From assembly GCF_900104415.1 (NCBI RefSeq), contig NZ_FMXR01000010.1, positions 1-64,000 on the forward strand: a DNA stretch of 64,000 nucleotides, read 5' to 3'. Under the pieces are notes generated by a model. That model did not search any database, had not been told where the DNA came from, and saw only the letters and a program-made list of their open reading frames with translations. Each line of letters begins with the position of its first letter. Position 1 is the stretch's first letter. Origin of the DNA: Eubacterium oxidoreducens (GTDB taxonomy: Bacteria > Bacillota > Clostridia > Lachnospirales > Lachnospiraceae). Both the position numbers and the translations under genes were made by a program. Shown here piece after piece: positions 19,498 to 29,400 of the stretch.

Positions 19498-20688
19498 TTA
19501 CATCTTTTTCACGATTTCATCTAAAAGCTTATGCGCCGCTTCTTCCTTAGACATTAAGGAAAGCGGTGTTACAGAATCTTTGCTGATTAGTGTTAATACA
19601 TTGGTGTCTGTCGCAAATCCTGCGCCTTCTTGTTTTAAATTATTCGCAACAATCATATCAAGATGTTTCTTTTCTAATTTTCCTTTTGAATTTTCTATCA
19701 TATTTTGTGTTTCCATAGAAAATCCGCATACAAATTGATTTTGTTTTTTCATTGATGCTGCCGCTTCAATAATATCCTTTGTGCGAACAAGAGGTATCGC
19801 ACTGTCTTTGTCCGTCTTTTTGATTTTTTCATCTACGTAATGAGCCGGAGTATAGTCCGCAACCGCAGCTGCCATAATTAAAATATCATGCTCTTTAAAT
19901 TGCTCCATCACGGCATCATACATATCCTTCGCACTAACTACATCTATCCGATTCACAAACAAAGGGGTATCAAGCGCTGTTTTTCCGGAAACCAAAGTTA
20001 CCCTGGCTCCTCGATATGCAGCGGCTTTTGCAATTGCATATCCCATCTTTCCGGTAGAGTGATTTGATATAAATCGCACAGGATCAATCGCTTCTACCGT
20101 TGCGCCGGCTGTAACCAAAATCCGTTTATCCGCCAAATCCTTTTCAAATGCAATTTCCCTAAGAATATGTTCAAGTAGAATCTCCGGCTGTGGCATCTTA
20201 CCGGCTCCAACATCTCTGCACGCAAGAAGTCCGGTATCGGGCTCAATAATTTTCATACCATGATTTTTTAGCTTAACCAAATTCTCCTGAAGAATCGCAT
20301 TTTCATACATATTCGTATTCATCGCAGGCGAGATTAAGATTGGAGCTTTGCAAGCCATTACCGTAGTCGTTAACATATCATCGGCAATTCCGCCTGCAAT
20401 TTTTCCAATTACATTGGCTGAAGCTGGTGCAATCAGCATCAAATCTGTTTTTTTCGCAAGAGATACGTGACCTACATGAAATTCAAAATTTCTGTCAAAT
20501 GTATCAACAAGACATTTATGATTTGTTAATGTTTCAAACGTAATCGGATTAATAAAATTCGTTGCATTCTGTGTCATAACCACATGCACCTCGGCATGAA
20601 GTTTAATCAACATACTCGCAAGATTGGCAATTTTATAAGCCGCAATTGATCCCGTCACGCCCAGAACTATTGTCTTTCCCTCTAACAT
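19498..20688 (-). CDS. coaBC: Bifunctional phosphopantothenoylcysteine synthetase/decarboxylase
   Basis: This 396-residue protein carries the FMN-dependent CoaC decarboxylase (GVTGSIAAYK at the N-terminus, ISPAMNTNMYEN near residue 115) and the CoaB synthetase domain (RFISNHSTGKMGYA near residue 195, followed by VTLVSGKTAL). It makes 4'-phosphopantetheine for coenzyme A. It follows panD by nine bases in a pantothenate-to-CoA run. Confidence 0.95.
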   Translation of the reverse strand: MLEGKTIVLGVTGSIAAYKIANLASMLIKLHAEVHVVMTQNATNFINPITFETLTNHKCLVDTFDRNFEFHVGHVSLAKKTDLMLIAPASANVIGKIAGGIADDMLTTTVMACKAPILISPAMNTNMYENAILQENLVKLKNHGMKIIEPDTGLLACRDVGAGKMPQPEILLEHILREIAFEKDLADKRILVTAGATVEAIDPVRFISNHSTGKMGYAIAKAAAYRGARVTLVSGKTALDTPLFVNRIDVVSAKDMYDAVMEQFKEHDILIMAAAVADYTPAHYVDEKIKKTDKDSAIPLVRTKDIIEAAASMKKQNQFVCGFSMETQNMIENSKGKLEKKHLDMIVANNLKQEGAGFATDTNVLTLISKDSVTPLSLMSKEEAAHKLLDEIVKKM

Positions 20689-20697
20689 ACAACGCTC

Positions 20698-21087
20698 CTA
20701 CAAATCTTTTAATAAACCATGTTTTTCATAATTGGTAACACGTTCAACCTTATTATCTTCACCAACAATTACTACTTTTGGAGCATGATCTTTTGCTTCT
20801 TTTGCATCCATCTGTGCATAACACATAATAATAATCTTGTCACCAACACTGACACATCTTGCCGCGGCTCCATTTAAACATATCACCCCGCTACCACGTT
20901 CTCCGCATATTGTATACGTCTCAAAACGCGCTCCGTTATTTACATCAACAATCTGAACTTTCTCATATTCTAAGATTCCGGAAGCCGCTAAAAGCTCCTC
21001 ATCAACAGTTATACTTCCAACATAATCAAGCTCAGCCTGTGTAACAGTTGCACGGTGAATCTTGCCTTTTAACATTTCAATCTGCAT
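20698..21087 (-). CDS. panD: Aspartate 1-decarboxylase (pyruvoyl enzyme)
   Basis: This 129-residue proenzyme makes beta-alanine from aspartate. The self-cleavage Gly-Ser is in [10 protein letters not shown], which yields the pyruvoyl cofactor. The start [16 protein letters not shown] has AAGGAG seven bases upstream. It lies between panC and coaBC, completing the supply of pantothenate. Confidence 0.96.
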   Translation of the reverse strand: MQIEMLKGKIHRATVTQAELDYVGSITVDEELLAASGILEYEKVQIVDVNNGARFETYTICGERGSGVICLNGAAARCVSVGDKIIIMCYAQMDAKEAKDHAPKVVIVGEDNKVERVTNYEKHGLLKDL

Positions 21088-21105
21088 CTTCTTACTCCTT
21101 AAGTA

Positions 21106-21951
21106 TTATCTGGACACTGAAAAATTGTCAATTAATCTTGTTTTACCTATATATACGGCCATTGCAAAAAGCGTTCCATCCGTTATCTTATCAGTCTGTT
21201 GCATCGTAAGTCCATCTACCGCTTTTACATAATCAATCTTCGCCATTGGTTCAGCTTCAATGAGCTTAATCATCTTATCAAGAACAACCTTCGCATCATT
21301 TTCACCGGCTTTTGTAAGTTGTTCTCCTAATGAAACTGCTTTTGACAACACCAAAGCTGCCTTTCGTTCTTCCTCCGATAAATAGGTGTTTCTTGAACTC
21401 TTTGCCAGCCCGTCTTTTTCTCGGATAATCGGGCATCCAACAATCTGCAAATCCATACTCATATCTAATACAAGTCGTTTTATAATTGCAAGCTGCTGTG
21501 CATCCTTTTGTCCAAAATATGCTCTGTCCGGAGTTACAATATGGAAAAGTTTCGAACACACCGTACACACACCTCTAAAATGAACAGGTCTGGACTGGCC
21601 GCAAAGTTCTTCCGTTAATACTGACATATCTACATAACTGCAAAAGCCTTCCGGATACATTTCCTCCGGAGTCGGATGAAAGATCAAATCTGCTCCAAGA
21701 TTCTCACAAAAAGCACTGTCTTTTTCAAGATCTCTTGGATAGCTTTCCAAATCTTCTCCCGGACCAAATTGCATCGGATTTACAAAAATGCTCACAACAA
21801 CTCTGTCATTTTCATTCTTAGCCCTCGTGATCAAAGATCCATGACCTTCGTGAAGATAACCCATTGTTGGCACTAATGCAACACTTTCTCCGGCTTTTCT
21901 CCATTCTTTTACCTGCTGTCTAACCTCTTTAATTGTTCCAACTACTTTCAT
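21106..21951 (-). CDS. panC: Pantothenate synthetase
   Basis: This 281-residue enzyme joins pantoate and beta-alanine with ATP. It has LVPTMGYLHEGHGSLI with the HIGH-like motif, VVSIFVNPMQFGP, and DRAYFGQKDAQQ. The start is ATG 21951, five bases after GGAGG. The upstream TTG is rejected. Gene order panB-panC-panD-coaBC shows a dedicated CoA module. Confidence 0.96.
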   Translation of the reverse strand: MKVVGTIKEVRQQVKEWRKAGESVALVPTMGYLHEGHGSLITRAKNENDRVVVSIFVNPMQFGPGEDLESYPRDLEKDSAFCENLGADLIFHPTPEEMYPEGFCSYVDMSVLTEELCGQSRPVHFRGVCTVCSKLFHIVTPDRAYFGQKDAQQLAIIKRLVLDMSMDLQIVGCPIIREKDGLAKSSRNTYLSEEERKAALVLSKAVSLGEQLTKAGENDAKVVLDKMIKLIEAEPMAKIDYVKAVDGLTMQQTDKITDGTLFAMAVYIGKTRLIDNFSVSR

Positions 21952-21979
21952 GATATCCTCCAATATGTTAATCTCAGTA

Positions 21980-22807
21980 TTATTTTAACTGAGCTATTAC
22001 TTCCTCATCAATTGCATATGTATGCTCTTTTGCCGGGAAATTACCGTTTTGCACTTCACTGATATATCCGGCAAATGCCTCTTTCATAACACTTCCACAA
22101 TCAGCAAATTTACGAACAAATTTTGGTGTAAAATCCGAGAACATGCCAAGCATATCCTGATAAACCAAAACCTGGCCATCGCAGCCATTACTAGCACCAA
22201 TTCCGATTGTAGGAATTGTTAATTCTTTTGAAATTTTATCAGCAAGCAGCGCCGGAATTCCTTCTAAAACTACCATAGAAGCTCCTGCTTCCTCTACTCG
22301 TCTCGCATCATCTAAAATCTGCTGTGCCTTTTCAATTGATTTTCCCTGTACCTTAAATCCACCAAACGCATTAACGGACTGTGGTGTCAATCCCACATGA
22401 GCACATACCGGAATCTGTGCAGCAACAATCGCTTTAATCTGCTCCACAACCGTTGCGCCGCCTTCTAATTTCACACCATTTGCGCGTCCTTCTTTCATAA
22501 GACGTCCTGCATTAACTACGGCATCATAACTACTTGTCTGATATGACATAAACGGCATATCTGCCAAAACAAAAGCATTCTTTGCTCCTCTTGAAACCGC
22601 TGCAGTATGATGAATCATATCTTCCATTGTAACGCTCAACGTATCTTCATATCCTAGCATCACCTGTCCGAGCGAATCTCCTATCAGCAAACAATTAATT
22701 CCTGCTTCATCCATCAATTTCGCCATGGAATAATCATAGCAGGTAAGCATTGTAATTTTCTTTCCTTCTTCTTTTTGCTGATGAAATGTCAAAACTGTAT
22801 TTTTCAT
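21980..22807 (-). CDS. panB: 3-methyl-2-oxobutanoate hydroxymethyltransferase
   Basis: This 275-residue enzyme forms ketopantoate from ketoisovalerate. It has [31 protein letters not shown] and VKLEGG, plus the [11 protein letters not shown] segment. The start is ATG 22807 (MKNTVLTF), with GGAGG five bases upstream. An in-frame ATG at 22846 would place the ribosome site inside the coding region. It is the first gene of the pantothenate run. Confidence 0.95.
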   Translation of the reverse strand: MKNTVLTFHQQKEEGKKITMLTCYDYSMAKLMDEAGINCLLIGDSLGQVMLGYEDTLSVTMEDMIHHTAAVSRGAKNAFVLADMPFMSYQTSSYDAVVNAGRLMKEGRANGVKLEGGATVVEQIKAIVAAQIPVCAHVGLTPQSVNAFGGFKVQGKSIEKAQQILDDARRVEEAGASMVVLEGIPALLADKISKELTIPTIGIGASNGCDGQVLVYQDMLGMFSDFTPKFVRKFADCGSVMKEAFAGYISEVQNGNFPAKEHTYAIDEEVIAQLK

Positions 22808-22820
22808 GTTTCCTCCATTC

Positions 22821-22839
22821 TTTACCCACCTCGGGTAAA
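22821..22839 (-). promoter_or_regulatory. Leader hairpin before panB with Shine-Dalgarno-like loop
   Basis: A perfect seven-base stem TTTACCC/GGGTAAA encloses the loop GAGGT (minus-strand reading), four bases ahead of the real GGAGG of panB. It could influence translation initiation. No ligand-binding structure is evident. Confidence 0.35.
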
Positions 22840-23123
22840 TTCCCATTTTATAGTATTATGATTTTATATAAGGAACACTCTATTGGTCGAATCCCAAAGA
22901 GCGAATGGATAGAATCGTCATATTACTATGACTGTCCGAAATGAATTTGATCGACTAAACCAAAAGAATTCATCTAACACCTCTATGAATATCCGCATAT
23001 GCTCGTCCCGTTTTACACTTGTAAATACAGGCAAGTGTACCATATTCCATCGTGTTTTCATTCTTTGGCAAAGGTATAGTTTCTCTAATTTCGAAAATAC
23101 TATCCGTGGGTTAATATACCATT
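22840..23123. other. Intergenic stretch with no recognised gene
   Basis: About 280 AT-rich bases lie between panB and the terminator of the DUF5717 unit. I see no convincing coding region, RNA gene or repeat. A panB promoter must be here, but no box pair is good enough to name. Confidence 0.5.
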
Positions 23124-23190
23124 AAAAAAATCACTTGTAAATCCTTTTGATGGCATTTATCAAAATATTGGATTTAACTCGTGATTTTTT
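23124..23190 (-). terminator. Large nested terminator of the DUF5717 gene unit
   Basis: Three nested perfect stems follow each other on the minus strand: AAAAAATCAC/GTGATTTTTT outermost, AAATCC/GGATTT, then TTTTGAT/ATCAAAA around the loop AAATGCC. The outer arm includes the last codons of the gene ending at 23174, and the 3' arm finishes in a T-run. Confidence 0.8.
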
Positions 23191-24376
23191 CGATTTGGTC
23201 TAAAATCTGTTTCATCTTAGGTGAATATTCCTGATCTCTTTCTACCAGACTTTGAATCTCATTTTTTGCACGCTCAATTACTTGCGAATTATATGCCATT
23301 TGTTCTTTTAATGTTTCTTCCCGATGTAGTAATTCATGTGTCAGCGCCTCAAATTCATTATCATTTAAAAACACTTCGGATTTTAATTTCCATGAATCAA
23401 AATGTTTTAATCGGTGAACTAACAATTGGCTTTCAAATTTCTTCTGATAATATTCTAGATCTTCATTCGTTTGTTCAAAATTTTCCTGTTCTCGAATGGA
23501 TTCCATGTATTTTTCCCACCGATAGCTAAGCTCATAAGAACTTTCAACATGAAATTTCTCCCGTGTATAATCCACTGCATTCGTAACATTTACATATTTG
23601 ATCTTTACTTTATTTAGAATTGAAATTGCATAATTCAAATTTACAGATGCTTCTTTTTTTAGTTTTTCATCCACCGTGTTTTTCCAAAACACAAATATCC
23701 CCAAAAACAAAAATACTACAATTGCAATCAAAAACGGCTCCTTCAAAGAAAGATCGACTGCAAATTGCAGATAGGCAAAAATCGCACACAGTACAAAACA
23801 ACAGGTAAACAAAAACATAGAAAATCCTTTTAGAAATTTTTGTTCCTTCGAAAGCCGCTCTAGCTTCTCCGTCCATTGCAGCTTTTCTCCTTCAAGATAT
23901 GCCATATCACGTTTAACCGTATTTTGGTAAGCTTCGTTTTTTTGCAGCCTTTTCACTATTTGTGGAATATCTTCTTCCACTTCTTTCATCTGTGTAAATT
24001 CGTTATCTGTAATTTTACGAACACGATTAACATATTCATCCTTCGCTTTATTTAAATTGTGAATATGTAATGCCGTATTTTTTATCTCCGCCAATTCTGC
24101 AACTGAAATATGACGAATCGTCTGTAAATCCTTCAGATAATCCATCACTTCATAATATTCTTCCTTTTTTTCATCTAGCACTCTGGCATTGTCTATAATA
24201 AGCTCACATTTATCCAGAATATAATGTTCCACCTGCTCCGGAGTCATGTCCAGCTTCATCCTTGCAAATGTCTGTGAATCATCCGGATTCATTCCAAGAA
24301 AATCCGCAAGAATCTGTTCTTCTTTTTTTTCTTTTCTTCGATTGAATATTCTTTTGAATACACTAAACAATTTCAC
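23174..24376 (-). CDS. Membrane-anchored coiled-coil protein of unknown function
   Basis: I do not recognise this 400-residue protein. A basic N-terminus (MKLFSVFKRIFNRRKEKKEE) leads into a long charged helical region (about 45-180), two adjacent hydrophobic segments (about 184-206 and 214-231) that look like a membrane hairpin, and a second coiled-coil region (about 280-398). It starts with GTG and overlaps the preceding gene by 14 bases. It is the last of four tightly linked genes with DUF5716 and DUF5717 proteins, so it is probably their membrane anchor or scaffold. That is inferred from linkage only. Confidence 0.75.
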   Translation of the reverse strand: MKLFSVFKRIFNRRKEKKEEQILADFLGMNPDDSQTFARMKLDMTPEQVEHYILDKCELIIDNARVLDEKKEEYYEVMDYLKDLQTIRHISVAELAEIKNTALHIHNLNKAKDEYVNRVRKITDNEFTQMKEVEEDIPQIVKRLQKNEAYQNTVKRDMAYLEGEKLQWTEKLERLSKEQKFLKGFSMFLFTCCFVLCAIFAYLQFAVDLSLKEPFLIAIVVFLFLGIFVFWKNTVDEKLKKEASVNLNYAISILNKVKIKYVNVTNAVDYTREKFHVESSYELSYRWEKYMESIREQENFEQTNEDLEYYQKKFESQLLVHRLKHFDSWKLKSEVFLNDNEFEALTHELLHREETLKEQMAYNSQVIERAKNEIQSLVERDQEYSPKMKQILDQIEKITS

Positions 24377-25115
24377 GCGTATACATGCCTCTACAATTTA
24401 TTGTCAAATCATCCAATACCGACTTTAATTTTTCCGAATCCGGCAGTTTTTCAGGTTTTAGATTAAGCTTTGAACTAAGTATCTTTTGCCCCTCGCTTTT
24501 CCATACTCGTTCTTCTTTTTGCATCCGTTCAGAAAGTTCCATCAACTCCCTTGACTTATCAGCCTTTGATACACGATAAGCAGCCGAAAATGCTTTCTTG
24601 GCATTTTCAAACAAAAACAAATTAGCATAACAACATCCCATATTATGACAGATGCTTCCGGCTAGTTCTTCATCAAGCTGAACCTCATGTACTCGAAGCA
24701 ATTGCTCATATCCACGAATGGCCGCTACATATCTGCGTGTCTGAGCCATTTTATCCATCCGCATTTTCTTTCGTTCAAGCGGACTTTTTTGTTCCATCTT
24801 ACGAAGTTCATCTTCTACATAATTCAATTCCGCCTCGTCCGAATAACCCGAGAGTTCAAGAATACTTTTCACAAAAAGTGCTGTCGACACTTTTTTTCGC
24901 AGCAGATCGAGCAATTGCTCAGATAAATAATTTTCTTTCAATTCAAGGCTTAACCATTTACAAAGCTGCGGATCTTTAATATCATCTTCTATCAAAAACA
25001 GATGCGTCGTCAGATAAAAACATAATTCTTCAATTGTATAAATATTCGTAGATGTACTTTTCATCCGATATGGCTGCTTTGCCGTAATCGGTGAACAGAT
25101 CATGACCTGATTCAT
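24363..25115 (-). CDS. TPR-like helical protein of unknown function
   Basis: This 250-residue protein has no recognised family. Residues about 115-190 show tetratricopeptide-like helices (RRYVAAIRGYEQLL and LAGSICHNMGCCYANLFLFENAKKAFSAAY), a pattern seen in protein-interaction scaffolds. The start is ATG 25115, one base after the DUF5716 stop and five bases after GAGGG. A GTG twelve bases upstream is less likely. The tight coupling on both sides suggests it forms a complex with its neighbours. Confidence 0.75.
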   Translation of the reverse strand: MNQVMICSPITAKQPYRMKSTSTNIYTIEELCFYLTTHLFLIEDDIKDPQLCKWLSLELKENYLSEQLLDLLRKKVSTALFVKSILELSGYSDEAELNYVEDELRKMEQKSPLERKKMRMDKMAQTRRYVAAIRGYEQLLRVHEVQLDEELAGSICHNMGCCYANLFLFENAKKAFSAAYRVSKADKSRELMELSERMQKEERVWKSEGQKILSSKLNLKPEKLPDSEKLKSVLDDLTINCRGMYTREIV

Positions 25116-25116
25116 T

Positions 25117-26394
25117 TTATCCCTCACATGCTAATTGATACTTCCATTTTTTTCCACTGGCCGGATACATTTCTCCAAGCCCTTTATCTTCAATCATCAC
25201 ATTCACCGAAGAACCCGATGTCGGACGAATTTCCATATGTACCTTAGTCGCTCTCGGAGGACGTTTAGGAAGATTCGCAAGTTCTAAGGAAGTGATTTTT
25301 TCACCACTCCCATCAGGATTTTGCTGATAAATATCAATAAATGGCTCATCTCCAAGAAGAATATCGCATGCACAATAGGTGCTATAGCAATTATCGCCAG
25401 CATTTACCAATGTTATCAGCTCTTGTTTTCCTCGAATTCTAGCTTCTATCGCCAGATTCATTTTCATAGAACTATCCCCTATATAAATGTACGGCCATTC
25501 TTCTCTTTTTAACAATTCATAATAACAAGCTCCGGTCGAAAACAGATTTTTTCCAAGATAAACTTTACGATTGTGACACAAAACTTCCAGCGACTGATTC
25601 ATAAATCCCGTCTCAAATCCTTCTCCAACCAAATAAATCGTGGAAATATTACGACCATCGAGTTCATAATGAAGCAATTTCGTAAACGCCGCATCCTTCT
25701 CTTCATTCGTTCTAAGCGAAGCTAATTCATAAAATTCTTTCTTCTCAATCTCAACAGTTCTTGGTATTGTATTCACATTTTTTGTCAAATACCCTTGTTT
25801 TAACTTACTTCCGTCATATTGATAAAGTACAACATCATGAAGTCTGCGATCCTCCGTCTGATGAAAAGTAAACGCATAAAAACACTCCATATAGTCCGTC
25901 AACACAAGGCGTTTTCGACTGACTCCTGCCTTTTCCATCGCTTTTTTCAGAACTTCACTTCTTTCCATATTGAGCTTTTGAACCGTCAATACAACTTGTG
26001 CATGTTCCACATCTACGCCTTGCATTTTAGGAAGATATAATATTCTTTCAAAAAATATGCCAAGCATCTCCCAGGATTCCATCTCATTACCTGCCAACGG
26101 AATCGTCTCATTTTTGTATGCCTGATCTAGCAAATTTCGATAACTAAGTCCAATTCCTTCTTTTGAGGCTTTACTCGCCCGATGTCCAAATAACCACATT
26201 TCTTCTTGAACTTCACGATACAATAATGCCGGAATCAAATATTTTTCTTCTCCGGCAACAGTCGAAATCGTCTCAGGTTCATCCATCCCGGGCATATAAT
26301 AAGATACAACAGCATTCTCATTATTTATATCAATCCCGATAATCGGCACTTCATTTAATTCATTTTTTTCTGACTGTGTAATAGTTTGTTGCAT
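25117..26394 (-). CDS. DUF5716 protein, Hsp70/actin-like ATPase fold
   Basis: This is a 425-residue protein. Its start contains IIGIDINNENAVVSYY, which resembles the phosphate-1 loop of the Hsp70/actin/sugar-kinase fold. IYLVGEGFETGFMNQSL (about residue 250) resembles the adenosine-binding motif. It lacks the canonical second phosphate motif of DnaK and any C-terminal substrate-binding domain. From memory the family is DUF5716, usually paired with DUF5717 as here. A divergent chaperone-like or cytoskeletal ATPase working with the large neighbour is my inference. No function is established. Confidence 0.75.
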   Translation of the reverse strand: MQQTITQSEKNELNEVPIIGIDINNENAVVSYYMPGMDEPETISTVAGEEKYLIPALLYREVQEEMWLFGHRASKASKEGIGLSYRNLLDQAYKNETIPLAGNEMESWEMLGIFFERILYLPKMQGVDVEHAQVVLTVQKLNMERSEVLKKAMEKAGVSRKRLVLTDYMECFYAFTFHQTEDRRLHDVVLYQYDGSKLKQGYLTKNVNTIPRTVEIEKKEFYELASLRTNEEKDAAFTKLLHYELDGRNISTIYLVGEGFETGFMNQSLEVLCHNRKVYLGKNLFSTGACYYELLKREEWPYIYIGDSSMKMNLAIEARIRGKQELITLVNAGDNCYSTYCACDILLGDEPFIDIYQQNPDGSGEKITSLELANLPKRPPRATKVHMEIRPTSGSSVNVMIEDKGLGEMYPASGKKWKYQLACEG

Positions 26395-26406
26395 CTGATT
26401 TAAACC

Positions 26407-29400
26407 TTAATCTTCCATCAATGTATACTGTTCTTTTATCGTCTGATCCATATAAAGGAATTTTTCTAATTCATTGCGAAACGATAACTCATTATCTTCT
26501 TTTGAAAAGCGATATAATCTTTCTAGCTCTCCAATCCTTGTAAGTGAGGCATTCACTTCTTTATGTCCATGCAGCACGATTGTCTCTTGCATATGCATGA
26601 CCCGTTTTCTGGTATACGAAATGGTTACCGGTAATGATTCCCATTCAAAAAGAATAATCGGACAACAAAAGATACCGTCGCACATCTCTTGCAGTTTTCT
26701 ACTACCAAGTGAGTTATTCTTGCCAAGATACGCTGTTACCTGATCTTCATGCTCTCCGTAAAAAGCAATAACACTAATTCCCTCTAGAAGGTAGTTTTCT
26801 TTTAGCTTATGCGGAAGATTTGCATAAAAAGGAAAATACAAATTGCGCTCAATTGCATCCTCCAGCAGCTCCTCTAGACACTTTTCATCCACATCATCCT
26901 GACAACCATTGCAAATGATATATTTCATCAAAGCTATCCTGGCAATCATAGAGATGGATTTATTTTGCATATACATAAGTTGTAATTGCGATTTATATTT
27001 ATCAACCTTTTCAATCTTTTCGGTGACATAGGCATGCGATACATAATTCATAGCCGCCATAATCAGCATGGAGTTTCCATCTGACTGATAATATTCTTCG
27101 ACGATAGTATCAAATTCTTCCACATACTGATCTGTAAACAGCATCATAATCAAAAGTCGACCTTCAAACTCAAATGTATCAATCGAAAATTCCTTGGCAC
27201 TATGCCATATTTCAAGCATATCTTTTAAAGCTCCATTATAATGCTGACATAAATATCCCAATAATATTTCATTGTTTTTTCCCTTTTTAAACAATTCATA
27301 GGCATACATCAGCAGCTCAGGCGCCTGATTATCTTCCGAAATAAGAGCAACAATAATACGCTCTAATTCCTCTGTATGTAGCGTAAGTCCCGGATATTGC
27401 CGCAACAGTTCAAACGCTTTTGTATAAAAACCGCCTCTTAAATACACTTTCATTAGTTCCGAAGCAAAGGATTTATCCGGCTGTTTGAACTGCGCTCTAA
27501 TCACGCAATCATGCAAAACACGATATTCTTTTATCTGCAAAAGCCTTTCTACTATTGTTGCTTGTAATTTCTTTTTAAAATCATGAGCAATCTCTTCGTT
27601 TTCGCATAATTGATAATACTCTTCTTCATATTTCTCATATTCTTCAACATTCCCAACATGAAGAAGTTTCATCGCAAGAGTATTTAACTTTCGATTTTCA
27701 CATACTTCCATCATTGCTTTTCGATTGACAAGAGGCTCTATTTCTATCATAGAATCTAAAGAAAACCTTCTTCCCAGATAATCTTCAAGAATGATTTTAT
27801 AAATTCCAGGATAGATCGTAACAATTGTTTCGTTATCTTTTACCGGATACATTTTTATACTTTCCATCGGCTCGCTTATCACATAAGCTCTTACGATAGC
27901 CGGTACTTTTACCTTGATTTTATATCGAAACAGATACGTTCCCAATTCCTCCGCAACATCCATTTTCAGCTGCGCATCTTTTAGAATATGTTCATAAAGA
28001 TATACAAAATTAGTATCCATAGCATGTTCTAGGATATTCTTTGCTGCAAACTCTACCATCTCCTCTTGTAAAGAATCGTAGACATTCGCATACCTATCTT
28101 TATTCTCCAAAAGCAAGGCAAAAAACTTAGCTTTATAAGCGACTTGAAGATTGTGATTTCTCTCAAAATACAAAACAGCTTCTTTCGGGAATTCACATGT
28201 TCTATCCGGTATTGCATACAAAAGCCCTTCATACAATCGATTCACCTTAAGTTGCTTTTTTACCGACAACAAATACCACTTATAAGCTTCCTCCGTAAAA
28301 ATACGGTTGTTTACCATATATCGCACAAGTGCTTGCAACACTTCATCCGCTCGGGTCATAAAATATGCTTTTTTTAGAAGTTTTAACACTCTATAATCCA
28401 GACGCAAAACATTTTCCGAAAGTTTTGCCAATTCCATAGCAAAGCGTTCATCAAGAAGTTGCATCTTATCCATCCAGCATAAAAGCTGAACCTCAAAATT
28501 CCCCATCTTCGTTAATAGATAAGGTTGATCTTTTACCAATAAATATGCTTCAAGATAAAGAACCACAACCGGATGACCTTCTCTCATAAACATGTCGATG
28601 TCGCTTAATCTGTCTGCATCTCCCTCATATTGCTTTGTCATCAGACTTATCATCCAAAAAATCATAGGATCTTTTTCCTGCATATATAAGTTTCTGACAA
28701 TATCAAATTGTTTTCTTACAAACGCCTTATCCGGATCAAGTAGCGTTTGTAAATAATGAAAATAGGCCCGGTTACGATTATCATGCAATGACAACTCTTC
28801 ATAAAACTGTTGCAAATAGATACTTGCACTTTTCTTTTGACGATTCAAAATCATCATATGCATTTCATAAAGCTTAGCCAAGACAGCTTGCTCCCCGTTA
28901 AGATGCATTCTTCTTAGAACTTCTCTAGAATGCACCAGCCAATCCGCCCCCGGACACCTGCCAAGTCTATATTCCACATAAGTATTAATAAGATATCTAA
29001 GAAGCTTCTTTCTTTCATATTCCCCCGGCATATTCTTAATATCAAGCTGGGATAGCAATTCCACATCAAAAGACGGCTTCATTTTCTTCTTATTCATTGA
29101 TACTTCCAGACAATACTTCAAACAATCAAACGGTCCTTTTACCGTAATCCCAATAAAGTTATTGCCGGCATGTAATTTAGTTTCTTCTATATTAAAAGGA
29201 ATCTGTAACTGATTTCCAACAAAATCAAAACTTGTATAATTAGCCTTTTCAAATCTAACAGCATCATGATCACTGAACACCTCAAGCATTGTATATCCTA
29301 TTGGCGATTTTTTAACGTTCAAAAAAAGCTGTTCGTTCATTGCCGGACGAAAGATATGTTCCTTTTCTTTTTCCAGTGTAATATGAACCTGCTCTTTTAA

